64,000 nt of DNA from contig NZ_JBFNXJ010000016.1 of assembly GCF_040812015.1 (NCBI RefSeq), forward strand, positions 40,423 to 104,422, written 5' to 3'. This document shows positions 38,247 to 46,827 of this stretch, one piece after another (position 1 is the first letter of the stretch; each line of letters opens with the position of its first letter). A program made the translations under genes and the position numbers. Source of the stretch: Chitinivorax sp. PXF-14 (GTDB taxonomy: Bacteria > Pseudomonadota > Gammaproteobacteria > Burkholderiales > SCOH01). The notes under the pieces are model-generated. The model ran no database searches. It was given only the letters and a program-made list of their open reading frames with translations, and was not told where the DNA came from.

Positions 38247-38744
38247 CTATTCACCCCGCGCATGGCGTGGCAGATAGCCCTCCAGCGTCAGCAGCGCGGT
38301 CTTTCTGCCGAGGCCGCCGGCATAGCCGGTCAGCGAGCCGTCGCTGCCGACGATACGGTGGCACGGAATGATGACGGACAGCGGGTTGCGCCCCGTGGCG
38401 CTGCCAGCGGCGCGGATGGCGCGGGGCGCCTCGACCGTGTCGGCCAGCTGGCGGTAGCTGATGGCCGCCCCCGGGGCGATGCTGGCGATCGCCCGCCACA
38501 CCCGCTGCTGAAACGCCGTACCGGCGCTCAGGTCGAGCGGCAGGTCGAACTGCCGGGCCTCGCCCGCAAAATAGCTCGCCAATTGCTCGGCTGCCTGCCG
38601 GAAGACGGGCAATGTGCCGTCTTCGCGCCAATCCGCCGCAATCTCGGGCTGGTAGCGTTGCCCGACGAAATAGCAGCCGCAAAGCGCGTCACTACCGGTC
38701 AGCAGCATGGGCCCGAGCGGGCTGTTCACATAGGTATAGCGCAT
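38247..38744 (-). CDS. ogt: Methylated-DNA-protein cysteine methyltransferase
   Basis: A 165-residue suicide repair protein that transfers the methyl group of O6-methylguanine to its own cysteine in VIIPCHRIVG. The conserved GTAFQQRVWRAIASIAPGAAISYRQLA and AARAIRAAG-like block (APRAIRAAGSATGRNP) are present. GGAG lies 10 bases before the ATG at 38744. It follows the Ada-sensor/AlkA fusion gene by 52 bases on the same strand, so the two repair genes are probably one unit. Ogt and the C-terminal half of Ada are of the same family; I name it ogt because it stands alone. Confidence 0.94.
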   Translation of the reverse strand: MRYTYVNSPLGPMLLTGSDALCGCYFVGQRYQPEIAADWREDGTLPVFRQAAEQLASYFAGEARQFDLPLDLSAGTAFQQRVWRAIASIAPGAAISYRQLADTVEAPRAIRAAGSATGRNPLSVIIPCHRIVGSDGSLTGYAGGLGRKTALLTLEGYLPRHARGE

Positions 38745-38796
38745 GATTTGTTCTCCTGTTTGTGCGGCCCCGAGGGCTGGCGGCAAGCGTTCGGGC

Positions 38797-40269
38797 TCAT
38801 CGATCTGCCGTATCCGCACCGTCTGCTGTGGCCAGGCTGGCCCACAGGTGCATCACGGCATAGGCCCGCCATGGGCGCCAGGCTTCGGCCTGCGCCAGCA
38901 TCTCGCGTGGCGCCATGCCGCCCATTGCCTTGCGCACCGCCACATCTCCCGGAAGGAAGGCATCGGGCCAGGACAGCGCACGCATCGCGATGTAGTGGGC
39001 GGTCCAGCCACCAATGCCGGGCAGCGCTGTCAGCGCGGTGAGCGTGCGTTCGACATCGGCGTGCGGCAGCAGCGCCAGCTGCCCGTCCGCGACTGCCCTG
39101 GCCAGAGCTAGGATGGCCCGTGCACGCGCACCGACGATGCCGAGTGAGGCAATGTCGCTTTCGCTGGCCACGGCCACCTCGGCCGCAGTCGGGAAGACAG
39201 CGGCGAGTGCCGGCCACGGCGTCGCGATCGCGCTGCCGAAACGGCTGGCAAAGCGCCCGGCCAGTGTGCGCGCCGCCTTGACCGTGACCTGCTGCCCGAG
39301 AATCGCACGCACGGCCATCTCGAAGCCATCGAATGCACCGGGCAGGCGCAAGCCGGGGCGCGGCTCGGCCAGCGGGCCCAGCGCGGCGGCCACCTCGTCG
39401 GGCTGGCAGGCGAGATCGAACAGCCGCTTGACCCGGCCGAGCAGCAGCGGAATGGCGCCGGCCAGGCTGGCCGACAGCTGGACCTCCAGCACCGGCCGCT
39501 GCGTCGCAGCCTTGACGCTCAGCCAGCCGGTAAGGAGGTGGCCGCCGCGTTCCAGCCTGACCGTGCGGCGGTAGCCGTCGGCCTCGCCTTGTTCGACGCC
39601 GGGGATGGCCCGCGCCGAGAGGAAGGCGAACATCTGCGCCGTAGCGTAAGGCGGGCGATAGCCCAGCTCGAAACGCAGGCTGTCGACGGCCTGCGACGTG
39701 TCGATGCTGCGACGGAACTGGCTGGGGTTGAGTCGATAGCGCTCGACGAACAGCTTGTTGAAGCGGCGGATGCTGCCGAAGCCCGCCGCCAGGGCGACAT
39801 CGGTGACGGGCAAGGCGGTGTCGGTCAGCAGGCGCTTGGCGAGCAGCAGGCGCTGCGTCTGGGCGTAGGCGATCGGGCTCACGCCGAATTCGGCAAGAAA
39901 CACGCGCCTCAGGTGACGGTCGGTCACACCCATGCGCTCGGCGAGCGTGGCAAGGCTGTCATCGTTCAAGCTGCCATCTTCGATGTGGTTTGCGGCGAGC
40001 CGGGCCAGCCGTGCCGGCGCATCAACGCTCGCCAGCCCCGGCGCCAGTTCGGGCCGGCAGCGCAGGCAAGGTCGGAAACCACAGGACTCGGCCGCCGCCG
40101 CGCTCGGGAAAAACCGGCAGTTCGCGGCTTTCGGCGTCTTGACTGTGCACACCGGGCGGCAATAGATGCCGGTCGATGTCACGCCGACAAAGAAGCGGCC
40201 GTCGAAGCGGTGGTCGTGGGTGAGCAGGGCCTGATAACAGGCGCTTGGATCAAGTAGCATTGGCGCCAT
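38797..40269 (-). CDS. Ada-sensor/AraC/AlkA fusion: regulatory DNA-3-methyladenine glycosylase
   Basis: A 490-residue fusion. Residues 1 to about 85 form the Ada zinc-binding sensor with C37, C41, C68 and C71 (GIYCRPVC, CLRC). An AraC-type helix-turn-helix pair follows (LATLAERMGVTDRHLRRVFLAEFGVSP, LPVTDVALAAGFGSIRRFNKLFVERY). The C-terminal 290 residues are an AlkA glycosylase with the HhH motif LPGIGGWTAHYIAMRALSWPD and the catalytic aspartate in PGDVAVRKA. It should sense methyl-phosphotriesters, activate repair genes and itself excise alkylated bases. The acceptor domain of Ada is missing here but is supplied by the next gene. Confidence 0.93.
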   Translation of the reverse strand: MAPMLLDPSACYQALLTHDHRFDGRFFVGVTSTGIYCRPVCTVKTPKAANCRFFPSAAAAESCGFRPCLRCRPELAPGLASVDAPARLARLAANHIEDGSLNDDSLATLAERMGVTDRHLRRVFLAEFGVSPIAYAQTQRLLLAKRLLTDTALPVTDVALAAGFGSIRRFNKLFVERYRLNPSQFRRSIDTSQAVDSLRFELGYRPPYATAQMFAFLSARAIPGVEQGEADGYRRTVRLERGGHLLTGWLSVKAATQRPVLEVQLSASLAGAIPLLLGRVKRLFDLACQPDEVAAALGPLAEPRPGLRLPGAFDGFEMAVRAILGQQVTVKAARTLAGRFASRFGSAIATPWPALAAVFPTAAEVAVASESDIASLGIVGARARAILALARAVADGQLALLPHADVERTLTALTALPGIGGWTAHYIAMRALSWPDAFLPGDVAVRKAMGGMAPREMLAQAEAWRPWRAYAVMHLWASLATADGADTADR

Positions 40270-40414
40270 TATGAGCCCGGCACCCGGGAATTACTCGCCG
40301 TTTTCGGACGTCGAAATTAGGTGGCGCAAGTCAGCTGCCGGATCACTGCGAACACGTCGGGCCGGGAAACAGAAAGGCCGGCAGAGCCGACCTTTTTGGG
40401 GGGAGGGAAGCGCC

Positions 40415-40783
40415 TTATTCGTCCGCTTCGGCACTTTTCTTGCGTTTCTTCGATTGTGCCCGCAAGGCGACTTCAAATGCCGTGCGTGCCCAGTTCATCA
40501 GCAGTTCCCGGTCTTCGAGCACTTCTTCCGGCAAGGGATAGTAGGACATGCTCGCGCTCGTGCCGTCCTTCTTCTCGTAAGTGAACGGCCCGAGGTTGTG
40601 TTCTTCGTAGTCGGGACGGGTATGGTCGTCGACCTTGAAGTACAGGGTCTCGTCGGTCACGATGGCGAAGCAGGTGCCATCGAGATAAATACCGAAACCG
40701 CCGAACATCGCACGCGAGGTGACGGTGCCGAGCGGGGCAAGCTGTTCCTTGATGTGTTCGACGTATTCGCTGTAGGCGGCCAT
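40415..40783 (-). CDS. TfoX/Sxy N-terminal domain protein
   Basis: A 122-residue protein consisting of one TfoX_N domain (MAAYSEYVEHIKEQLAPLGTVTSRAMFGGFGIYLDGTCFAIVTDETLYFKVD) followed by a lysine-rich tail (QSKKRKKSAEADE). The C-terminal TfoX domain of the competence regulator Sxy is absent. It begins 2 bases after the metF stop, so it is co-transcribed. The role is unknown; stand-alone TfoX_N proteins are not proven competence regulators. Confidence 0.85.
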   Translation of the reverse strand: MAAYSEYVEHIKEQLAPLGTVTSRAMFGGFGIYLDGTCFAIVTDETLYFKVDDHTRPDYEEHNLGPFTYEKKDGTSASMSYYPLPEEVLEDRELLMNWARTAFEVALRAQSKKRKKSAEADE

Positions 40784-40785
40784 GA

Positions 40786-41616
40786 TCAGAGCCCCAGACG
40801 CTGCCAGACGGTGGAGACGGCGCCCGCCGCATTCAGGGTGTAGAAGTGCAGGCCCGGTGCGCCGCCGCTGAGCAGGCGGTCGCACAGGTCGGTGACCACG
40901 TCGAGGCCGAGTGCGCGGATCGACGCCATGTCATCGCCGTAGCTCTGCAGCTTGAGCCTGAGCCAGCGTGGGATCTCGGCACCACAGGCGTCGGAGAAAC
41001 GGGCGAGCTGGCTGAAGTTGTTGATCGGCATGATGCCGGGCACGACGGGGATGTCGACGCCGCGGAAACGCACTTCGTCGACGAAGGCGAAGTAGGCGTC
41101 GGCATTGAAGAAATACTGGGTGATCGCCGAGCTTGCACCAGCCTTGGCCTTGCGTTCGAAATTGGCCAGGTCGTCGAGTGCTGAGCGTGCCTGCGGATGG
41201 TATTCGGGATAGGCCGCAATCTCGATGTGGAACCAGTCGCCATGTTCGGCCCGGATGAACTCGACCAGCTCGTTGGCGTAGCGGAATTCGCCGAATTCGA
41301 CCATGCCGGACGGGATGTCGCCGCGCAGCGCGACGATGCGCTTGATGCCGTGCTCACGGTAGGCATTGAGCAGCGCGCGCACATTGTCTTTGGTCGAGCC
41401 GATGCAGGACAGATGGGGAGCGGCATCAAAGCCTTCGCACTGGATTTCCAGCACCGTGTCCATCGTGCCCTGCTGGGTCGTGCCGCCGGCGCCGAAGGTG
41501 ACCGAAAAGAACTGTGGCTTGAACTGGGCCAGTTGTTTGCGCGTGTTGCGCAGCTTGTCGGTGCCTTCCGGCGTCTTGGGGGGGAAAAACTCGAAGCTGA
41601 AAGTAGGATGGTTCAT
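40786..41616 (-). CDS. metF: 5,10-methylenetetrahydrofolate reductase
   Basis: A 276-residue FAD enzyme that makes 5-methyl-THF for methionine synthesis. The start FSFEFFPPKTPEGTDKLRNT, the block FFSVTFGAGGTTQQGT and the region ITQYFFNADAYFAFVDEVRFRGVDIPVVPGIMPI are characteristic. The start at 41616 gives the normal N-terminus; the longer frame adds 33 unrelated residues. It is part of the methyl-cycle cluster with ahcY and metK nearby and overlaps its unit with the TfoX gene. No SAM riboswitch or MetJ box is obvious upstream. Confidence 0.97.
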   Translation of the reverse strand: MNHPTFSFEFFPPKTPEGTDKLRNTRKQLAQFKPQFFSVTFGAGGTTQQGTMDTVLEIQCEGFDAAPHLSCIGSTKDNVRALLNAYREHGIKRIVALRGDIPSGMVEFGEFRYANELVEFIRAEHGDWFHIEIAAYPEYHPQARSALDDLANFERKAKAGASSAITQYFFNADAYFAFVDEVRFRGVDIPVVPGIMPINNFSQLARFSDACGAEIPRWLRLKLQSYGDDMASIRALGLDVVTDLCDRLLSGGAPGLHFYTLNAAGAVSTVWQRLGL

Positions 41617-41744
41617 CTTGCGTGCGGCGAAGTCATGGCAAATTGTGCCCGATGTTACACCAAGCCGTATGGCCGCGGCTTGAATTCTCGGCATCCTGAC
41701 ATGAGGCGGGCTCATCGCCCGCCATCGTCCACATCAGGCCTGCA

Positions 41745-43094
41745 TCACCATTTGCGCAGATTGGCCGAGCCGGTGTTGGCGATCGCCCAGATGCCGGGTA
41801 GGTTGACCACCGACATGATGCGCACGTTGTCCGTCAGGTTGAGCCAGGCGCCGTGCTGGGCCGGGAAGTTTTCGTTCGGGTTGGTGGCCGGGTAGAGCAG
41901 GTTGTCGACCTTGCTGAACGACACCCAGAAGTCGCGCGTGGAGGTGTCGTATTGAGGGTAGTTCTTCAAGCCGGCAAGCAGGTCGAATGCGCCAATCTGG
42001 TTGGGGCCGCCCAGGCCGGGGATAAAGCCGGGAATGCCACTGTGATCGACCGTGCCGGGGCGGTACATGTTCTGTTGGTCGGCGGGCGCGCAGCGGCCCA
42101 GGCCGGCGGTGCGGCCGACGCAGAGCGCGTCGGTGAACATCAGGCCCTTGTTGGGCGAGATGACGATCGGGTCCAGACCCAGGATCGGGTTCGAGGTCGA
42201 GTCGAGCAGGCCCGGCAAGTGTGCGAGTACGGCGTCGCCTTCGGCACGGCGGCCGTAGTTGTTCGAGGTGATCGTGGCTATGCCGCCGGGCGGGAAGCCG
42301 TTGAGTATCGGCGTCTTCACTTGCGATGTGACGAAGCCGCGGCCGGAGCCGATCCGGAAGTTGACGCCGAAGATGCCGTCCATTTCCTCGAAGCCGACGC
42401 GGAAGCCGAGAATCTCCTTCTCGCCGTTGGGGTTGTCCTTGTGCGCGATTTCGATATAGGGCTTGCCCAGGTGAAACGGGTGGTAGGCGCCGGTCTGGTT
42501 GCCGAACAGGTCCGGGTCGCGCCAGCCCGTCCACTTGATGTTGTCCTGCTTGATGTCGTAGTCCGACACGCTCTGGTAGGTCTCGTTGACGTAGCCGCCG
42601 GGTGCCGAGTCATCGCGCTTCTTGCGTATGCCGTTGTCGGTATAGCCACCCAGCCACATCTTGCCGACGTCCATGTCGACGTCGATATCGGCGCCGATGC
42701 GCAGCTTGGTGAAATTGATCGGGCCTGTGATCTGCATTTCCTGGCCGGTGGTGGGGTCCTTGTAGACGGGCCAGCCGTCGATCTTGAAGTTTTCTTCAAA
42801 CGTGCGGCCGGTGGCAGGGTCGATATAGCTGGAATGGGTGGTCCTGTCCTTGGCCAGCTCGCGCCACTTGTTATCGTAGGAAATCCAGTCGTTCTTCCAG
42901 TCGGCGACGAAATGCTGGGGTGCCTGCGTGAAGGTGGTATTCACAATTTCGAACATGGCCTGGCCGCGCACGGAAGAGAGATCCTCGTCGTCGAGCGAAA
43001 CCATGCCGGCATGGGCCTGGGTGCAGAGAGCCAATACAGGTGCAACGGACAGAAGTGGGGCGAAATATTTCACATTGCACCTATTGCTGTTCAT
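41745..43094 (-). CDS. Exported protein of unknown function with a DDExLSxVxGQ-type N-terminus
   Basis: A 449-residue secreted protein. The signal peptide (KYFAPLLSVAPVLALCTQAHA) is followed at once by LDDEDLSSVRGQAMFEIVNT, a motif at the mature N-terminus of a group of surface or outer-membrane-associated proteins in gammaproteobacteria (DUF6160-like). The remainder is rich in Gly, Asn, Asp and aromatic residues, consistent with a beta-rich extracellular protein. Two cysteines (ALCVGRTAGLGRC) may form a disulphide. No ribosome-binding site is clear; the upstream region is strongly A+T-rich. It is a single gene. Confidence 0.75.
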   Translation of the reverse strand: MNSNRCNVKYFAPLLSVAPVLALCTQAHAGMVSLDDEDLSSVRGQAMFEIVNTTFTQAPQHFVADWKNDWISYDNKWRELAKDRTTHSSYIDPATGRTFEENFKIDGWPVYKDPTTGQEMQITGPINFTKLRIGADIDVDMDVGKMWLGGYTDNGIRKKRDDSAPGGYVNETYQSVSDYDIKQDNIKWTGWRDPDLFGNQTGAYHPFHLGKPYIEIAHKDNPNGEKEILGFRVGFEEMDGIFGVNFRIGSGRGFVTSQVKTPILNGFPPGGIATITSNNYGRRAEGDAVLAHLPGLLDSTSNPILGLDPIVISPNKGLMFTDALCVGRTAGLGRCAPADQQNMYRPGTVDHSGIPGFIPGLGGPNQIGAFDLLAGLKNYPQYDTSTRDFWVSFSKVDNLLYPATNPNENFPAQHGAWLNLTDNVRIMSVVNLPGIWAIANTGSANLRKW

Positions 43095-43235
43095 AACTGA
43101 AAAAATATTGATCAATTTTGTTTATAAGACGTTAACAAAATTGTCGAACAATTAAATCATGTTGCTATCATAGAGTAAAAGCTCGTGATTTTCAATTGTC
43201 ATATTTAACTGAATTGGCATATGTCATAGGCAACA
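43095..43235. promoter_or_regulatory. A+T-rich promoter region of the exported-protein gene
   Basis: About 140 bases between the exported-protein gene and the ahcY terminator are far richer in A+T than the rest of the window, with runs such as AAAAAATATT and repeated TTAACA/TGTTAA-like and CAATTG-like words. It presumably holds the minus-strand promoter, but I cannot fix the -35 and -10 elements. No gene is seen in it. Confidence 0.5.
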
Positions 43236-43259
43236 AAAAAGCGCCTTGCGGCGCTTTTT
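43236..43259 (-). terminator. Intrinsic terminator after ahcY
   Basis: Read on the minus strand, GCGCC and GGCGC with a 4-base loop are flanked by A5 and T5-T6 tracts that extend the stem to 10 bp and provide the U tract. It lies 20 bases after the ahcY stop. Confidence 0.9.
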
Positions 43260-43278
43260 CGTGTCGACGGTGACAGGC

Positions 43279-44682
43279 TTAGTAGCGGTAGTGGTCCGGC
43301 TTGTAGGGGCCGTCCTTGGGTAGGCTCAGGTAGTTTGACTGCTCGTCCGTCAGTGTCGTCAGCTTGGCGCCGATGCGGCCCAGGTGCAGGCGGGCAACCT
43401 TCTCGTCGAGATGTTTCGGCAGCACGTAAACCTGGTTCTGGTATTGATCGCCACGCGTGAACAGCTCGATCTGCGCCAGTGTCTGGTTGGTGAAGGAGTT
43501 GGACATCACGAAGCTCGGGTGGCCGGTTGCGCAGCCGAGATTCACCAGGCGGCCTTCGGCCAGCAGGATGATGCGCTTGCCGTCCGGGAAGATGATGTGG
43601 TCGACCTGGGGCTTGATGTTCTCCCATTCATACTGGCGCAGGCTGGCGACTTCGATTTCGCTGTCGAAGTGGCCGATGTTGCAGACGATGGCCTGGTCGC
43701 GCATGGCCTTGAGGTGGGCGTGGTTGATCACGTTCACGTTACCGGTGGCGGTGACAAAAATATCGGCCTGCGGTGCCGCTTCGTCCATGGTGACGACGCG
43801 GTAGCCTTCCATGGCGGCCTGCAGCGCGCAGATCGGGTCGATCTCGGTCACCCAGACGGTGGCGCCAAGGCCGCGCAACGACTGCGCGCAGCCCTTGCCC
43901 ACGTCGCCATAGCCGGCCACGATGGCGATCTTGCCGGCCACCATCACGTCGGTTGCGCGCTTGATGCCGTCGACCAGCGATTCACGGCAGCCGTACAGGT
44001 TATCGAACTTGGACTTGGTGACCGAGTCGTTGACGTTGATTGCAGGGAAGGGCAGCGAGCCGTCAGCGGCCATCTGGTACAGGCGCTTGACACCGGTGGT
44101 GGTTTCTTCGGTCACGCCCTGGATGCCAGCGAGCTGCTTGGCGTACCAGCCGGGCTGCTCGGCGTTGCGCTTCTTGATCGCGGCGAACAGGACCTTCTCT
44201 TCCTCGTTGGTCGGGTTGGCGACCAGTGCCGGGTTCTTCTCGGCCTTGGCGCCGAGGATCAGCAGCAGGGTGGCGTCGCCACCGTCGTCGAGGATCATGT
44301 TGGCGCCTTCGCCCGGCCATTCGAAGATCTTGTGGCTGTAGTCCCAGTATTCTTCGAGCGACTCGCCCTTGTAGGCGAATACGGGAATGCCGGCGGCGGC
44401 GATTGCGGCGGCGGCGTGGTCCTGCGTCGAGAAGATGTTGCACGATGCCCAGCGGACTTCGGCGCCGAGCGCGACCAGCGTCTCGATCAGCACGGCGGTC
44501 TGGATCGTCATGTGCAGCGAGCCGGTAATGCGCGCGCCCTTGAGCGGCTTGGCCTCGCCGAACTCGCGGCGCACGGCCATCAGGCCGGGCATCTCGGTTT
44601 CGGCAATGCGGATTTCCTTGCGGCCCCAGTCGGCCAGGGAAAGGTCGGCGATCTTGTAATCGGTAACGTTGGTATCAGCCAC
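43279..44682 (-). CDS. ahcY: S-adenosylhomocysteine hydrolase
   Basis: A 467-residue NAD-dependent enzyme that splits SAH into homocysteine and adenosine and so relieves methyltransferase inhibition. Signatures: [16 protein letters not shown], the NAD-binding [27 protein letters not shown] and the C-terminal [11 protein letters not shown]. The insert of about 40 residues typical of proteobacterial and eukaryal enzymes is present. GGAG lies 8 bases before the ATG. A leader of about 220 bases carries an SAH riboswitch, so the gene should be switched on when SAH accumulates. It ends at a strong terminator. Confidence 0.98.
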   Translation of the reverse strand: MADTNVTDYKIADLSLADWGRKEIRIAETEMPGLMAVRREFGEAKPLKGARITGSLHMTIQTAVLIETLVALGAEVRWASCNIFSTQDHAAAAIAAAGIPVFAYKGESLEEYWDYSHKIFEWPGEGANMILDDGGDATLLLILGAKAEKNPALVANPTNEEEKVLFAAIKKRNAEQPGWYAKQLAGIQGVTEETTTGVKRLYQMAADGSLPFPAINVNDSVTKSKFDNLYGCRESLVDGIKRATDVMVAGKIAIVAGYGDVGKGCAQSLRGLGATVWVTEIDPICALQAAMEGYRVVTMDEAAPQADIFVTATGNVNVINHAHLKAMRDQAIVCNIGHFDSEIEVASLRQYEWENIKPQVDHIIFPDGKRIILLAEGRLVNLGCATGHPSFVMSNSFTNQTLAQIELFTRGDQYQNQVYVLPKHLDEKVARLHLGRIGAKLTTLTDEQSNYLSLPKDGPYKPDHYRY

Positions 44683-44689
44683 AGCGTGA

Positions 44690-44902
44690 ACTCCTTAATC
44701 GGTAAATTCGTCCGAAATAAGAACCTTGCCGCACCTTGCGGCGGGCAAGTTCTAAAGCATGTGGCCGGGGGAGGGATGCAGACTCACCTGAAAGGCCTTG
44801 GGGGCCTTATGCATCCCGTGCCCGGCACGGGTTTTGTCAGGTGAGCGCGGTTGTTCGAATACCGAGCCTGGGGTGGCGACACCTCGCAGCGCTCCTCGGA
44901 AG
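44690..44902 (-). promoter_or_regulatory. SAH riboswitch and leader of ahcY
   Basis: Read on the minus strand, CCGAGGAGCGCTGCG (from 44899) and CCAGGCTCGG (to 44862) match the conserved core of the SAH (ahcY-type) riboswitch. P1 pairs CCGAG with CTCGG, and an internal GGTG/CACC stem forms P2. Downstream, TCACCTGA pairs with TCAGGTGA across two inner hairpins (CCCGTGC/GCACGGG and AAGGCC/GGCCTT). A last hairpin (CTTGCC...GGCAAG) comes close to the ribosome-binding site. SAH binding should raise ahcY expression by exposing translation or blocking termination; which of the two is not clear. Confidence 0.9.
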
Positions 44903-44908
44903 TGCGGG

Positions 44909-44914
44909 ATTATA
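44909..44914 (-). promoter_or_regulatory. -10 element of the ahcY promoter
   Basis: A perfect TATAAT on the minus strand lies about 10 bases before the first bases of the SAH riboswitch, so the transcript should begin almost exactly at the aptamer. The -35 region would fall within the pitA terminator and is not a good match. Confidence 0.6.
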
Positions 44915-44920
44915 TCGCCG

Positions 44921-44955
44921 CCAAAAATAAAGCGCGACTTTCGCCGCGCTTTATT
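44921..44955 (-). terminator. Intrinsic terminator after the phosphate transporter gene
   Basis: On the minus strand a perfect 11-bp stem (AATAAAGCGCG / CGCGCTTTATT) with an 8-base loop is followed by TTTTTGG. It lies 32 bases after the stop of the Pit gene and directly abuts the ahcY promoter. Confidence 0.92.
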
Positions 44956-44987
44956 GGTCCTGGCCAGCGGCGCATGCGCCGACACGA

Positions 44988-45995
44988 TCAGAACAGCTGC
45001 TTGCCGACCCACCAGCCAATGGCCGAAATGACGGCGCTTGCCGGGATGGTTAGAATCCACGCCCAGACGATGCCGCCCGCCACGCCCCAGCGTACCGCCG
45101 AGAAGCGCCGCGCGGCGCCGACACCGACGATGGCGCCGGTGATCGTGTGCGTGGTGGAGACCGGGATACCCAAGGCCGATGCGATGAACAGCGTGATCGC
45201 ACCGCCGCTTTCGGCGCAGAAACCGCCGACGGGCTTCAGCTCGGTGATGCGCTGGCCCATGGTGCGCACGATACGCCAGCCGCCGAGCATGGTGCCGGCG
45301 GCAATCGCACCGTAGCAGGCAATGATCACCCACACCGGCACATCCTGCTGCGCGGTCGACATGCCCGCTGAGATCAGGATCAGCCAGATGATGCCGATGG
45401 TCTTCTGCGCATCGTTGCCGCCGTGGCCCAGGCTGTACATGCCGGCCGACAACAGCTGCAGGCGCCTGAACCAGCGGTCGACCTGGCCGGGGCGCTGGCG
45501 GAAGCAGGCCCAGGATGTGGCAATCATGATCAGCGCGCCGAGGAAGAAGCCTAGGATAGGCGACACGAAGATGAAGGTGACGGTCTTGAGGATGCCGCTC
45601 GAAATCAGCGCGCTCGGGCCCACCTTGGCCAACGCCGCCCCCACCAGGCCGCCGATCAGAGCGTGCGACGACGAGGACGGGATACCGTAGTACCAGGTGA
45701 TGATGTTCCAGGCGATGGCGCCGATCAACGCGCCGAACAGCACGTACTGATCGACGATGCTCGGATCGATGGTGCCCTTGCCGATGGTGGCGGCCACCTT
45801 CAGGTGGAAAATGAAGATGGCGATGAAGTTGAAGCAGGCCGCCCACAGCACCGCATGCTGCGGCCGCAGGACGCCGGTGGACACGATGGTGGCGATCGAG
45901 TTGGCCGCATCGTGAAAGCCGTTCATGAAGTCGAATGCGAGCGCCAGCAGGACCAGCAGCACGACAACCGACAGGTGGATTTCCAAACCAGTCAT
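44988..45995 (-). CDS. pit: Low-affinity inorganic phosphate transporter, PiT family
   Basis: A 335-residue membrane protein. It has the two PiT signature repeats: FMNGFHDAANSIATIVSTGVL near the N-terminus and GGNDAQKTIGIIWLIL in the second half; the SSSHALIGGLVG and STTHTITGAIVG blocks are also typical. It moves phosphate (usually as a metal-phosphate complex) with protons. The ATG at 45993-45995 has GGTGAGG upstream; the longer frame is in the intergenic region. It follows the DUF47 gene by 16 bases, a common pairing in which DUF47 regulates the carrier. Confidence 0.95.
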   Translation of the reverse strand: MTGLEIHLSVVVLLVLLALAFDFMNGFHDAANSIATIVSTGVLRPQHAVLWAACFNFIAIFIFHLKVAATIGKGTIDPSIVDQYVLFGALIGAIAWNIITWYYGIPSSSSHALIGGLVGAALAKVGPSALISSGILKTVTFIFVSPILGFFLGALIMIATSWACFRQRPGQVDRWFRRLQLLSAGMYSLGHGGNDAQKTIGIIWLILISAGMSTAQQDVPVWVIIACYGAIAAGTMLGGWRIVRTMGQRITELKPVGGFCAESGGAITLFIASALGIPVSTTHTITGAIVGVGAARRFSAVRWGVAGGIVWAWILTIPASAVISAIGWWVGKQLF

Positions 45996-46011
45996 GAAAA
46001 CCTCACCCGGC

Positions 46012-46653
46012 TCAGGCGTTCTCGAGGACGATGCCCTCGACGGTATTGGCAACCGACATGCAGCGATCGGTGATGGTTTCCAGCAGCTCGTAGATGGCCT
46101 TGTGCTTGATCAGCTCGCGCACATCCTGTTCGTCGCGGAACAGGCGGGAAATCGCGCCGCGCATCACGCGGTCGGCATCGCCCTCGAGCTTGTCGATGTC
46201 CTTACAGGTCTTGAGGATGTCCTGCGCATGCTTGCCCGGCTCGTGCAGCAGGCCGACAGCGGCCCTGACGCGGTCCACCGCCGACAGGCTGATTTCGGAC
46301 AGCTGCTTCATGTCCGGCGTGGCGCGGCGCACGTCGTACATGGTGATGGTCTGGGCGATGCTGTGAACCACGTCGACGATGTCGTCCATCGAGTTGATCA
46401 GCTGGTGGATTTCGTTGCGGTCGAGCGGGGTGATGAAGGTCTTGTTGAGCAGGATGACGGTATCGTGCGTCAAGCTGTCTGCCCGGTGTTCGGCGGATTC
46501 GATGGACTGAACAGTGGCCTCGATCGTGCGCGCGTCGCCGCCGAGCTGGTCCATCAGGGTAACGAGTTTCTGTGCGCCCAGAACGATCTGTTCTGCGTGG
46601 GCGTTGAAGAGGTCGAAGAACTTGCCCTCTTGAGGCATGAAGCGTGCGAACAT
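46012..46653 (-). CDS. DUF47 (PhoU-like) Pit accessory protein
   Basis: A 213-residue, all-helical cytoplasmic protein of the DUF47/PhoU-related family: MFARFMPQEGKFFDLFNAHAEQIV, IESAEHRADSLTHDTVILLNKTFITPLDRNEIHQLINSMDDIVD. I started at the ATG that gives the family's usual MF-R-MP start, 13 codons after the first possible one. It overlaps functionally with the downstream Pit gene and probably controls its activity. It is not the PhoU of the Pho regulon because no pst or phoBR genes are near. Confidence 0.92.
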   Translation of the reverse strand: MFARFMPQEGKFFDLFNAHAEQIVLGAQKLVTLMDQLGGDARTIEATVQSIESAEHRADSLTHDTVILLNKTFITPLDRNEIHQLINSMDDIVDVVHSIAQTITMYDVRRATPDMKQLSEISLSAVDRVRAAVGLLHEPGKHAQDILKTCKDIDKLEGDADRVMRGAISRLFRDEQDVRELIKHKAIYELLETITDRCMSVANTVEGIVLENA

Positions 46654-46777
46654 GGCGAGGCCCAATGTTACAAAAAGGTGAAATTTTAACATGGCTGCAT
46701 CGTTATGCTCTTGTGAAACGATGCCGAGCCGATTGTTTATTGGCTGATTTATAGTGTGGGATCAAGTCACTGGCAAA

Positions 46778-46801
46778 GAAAAACGGGGCAAACTGCCCCG
46801 T
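46778..46801 (-). terminator. Intrinsic terminator after metK
   Basis: On the minus strand ACGGGGCA and TGCCCCGT form an 8-bp stem with a 3-base loop, followed by TTTTTC. It lies 26 bases after the metK stop. Confidence 0.9.
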
Positions 46802-46827
46802 ATTCCATGCTGTGTCCGGCGCCTTGA

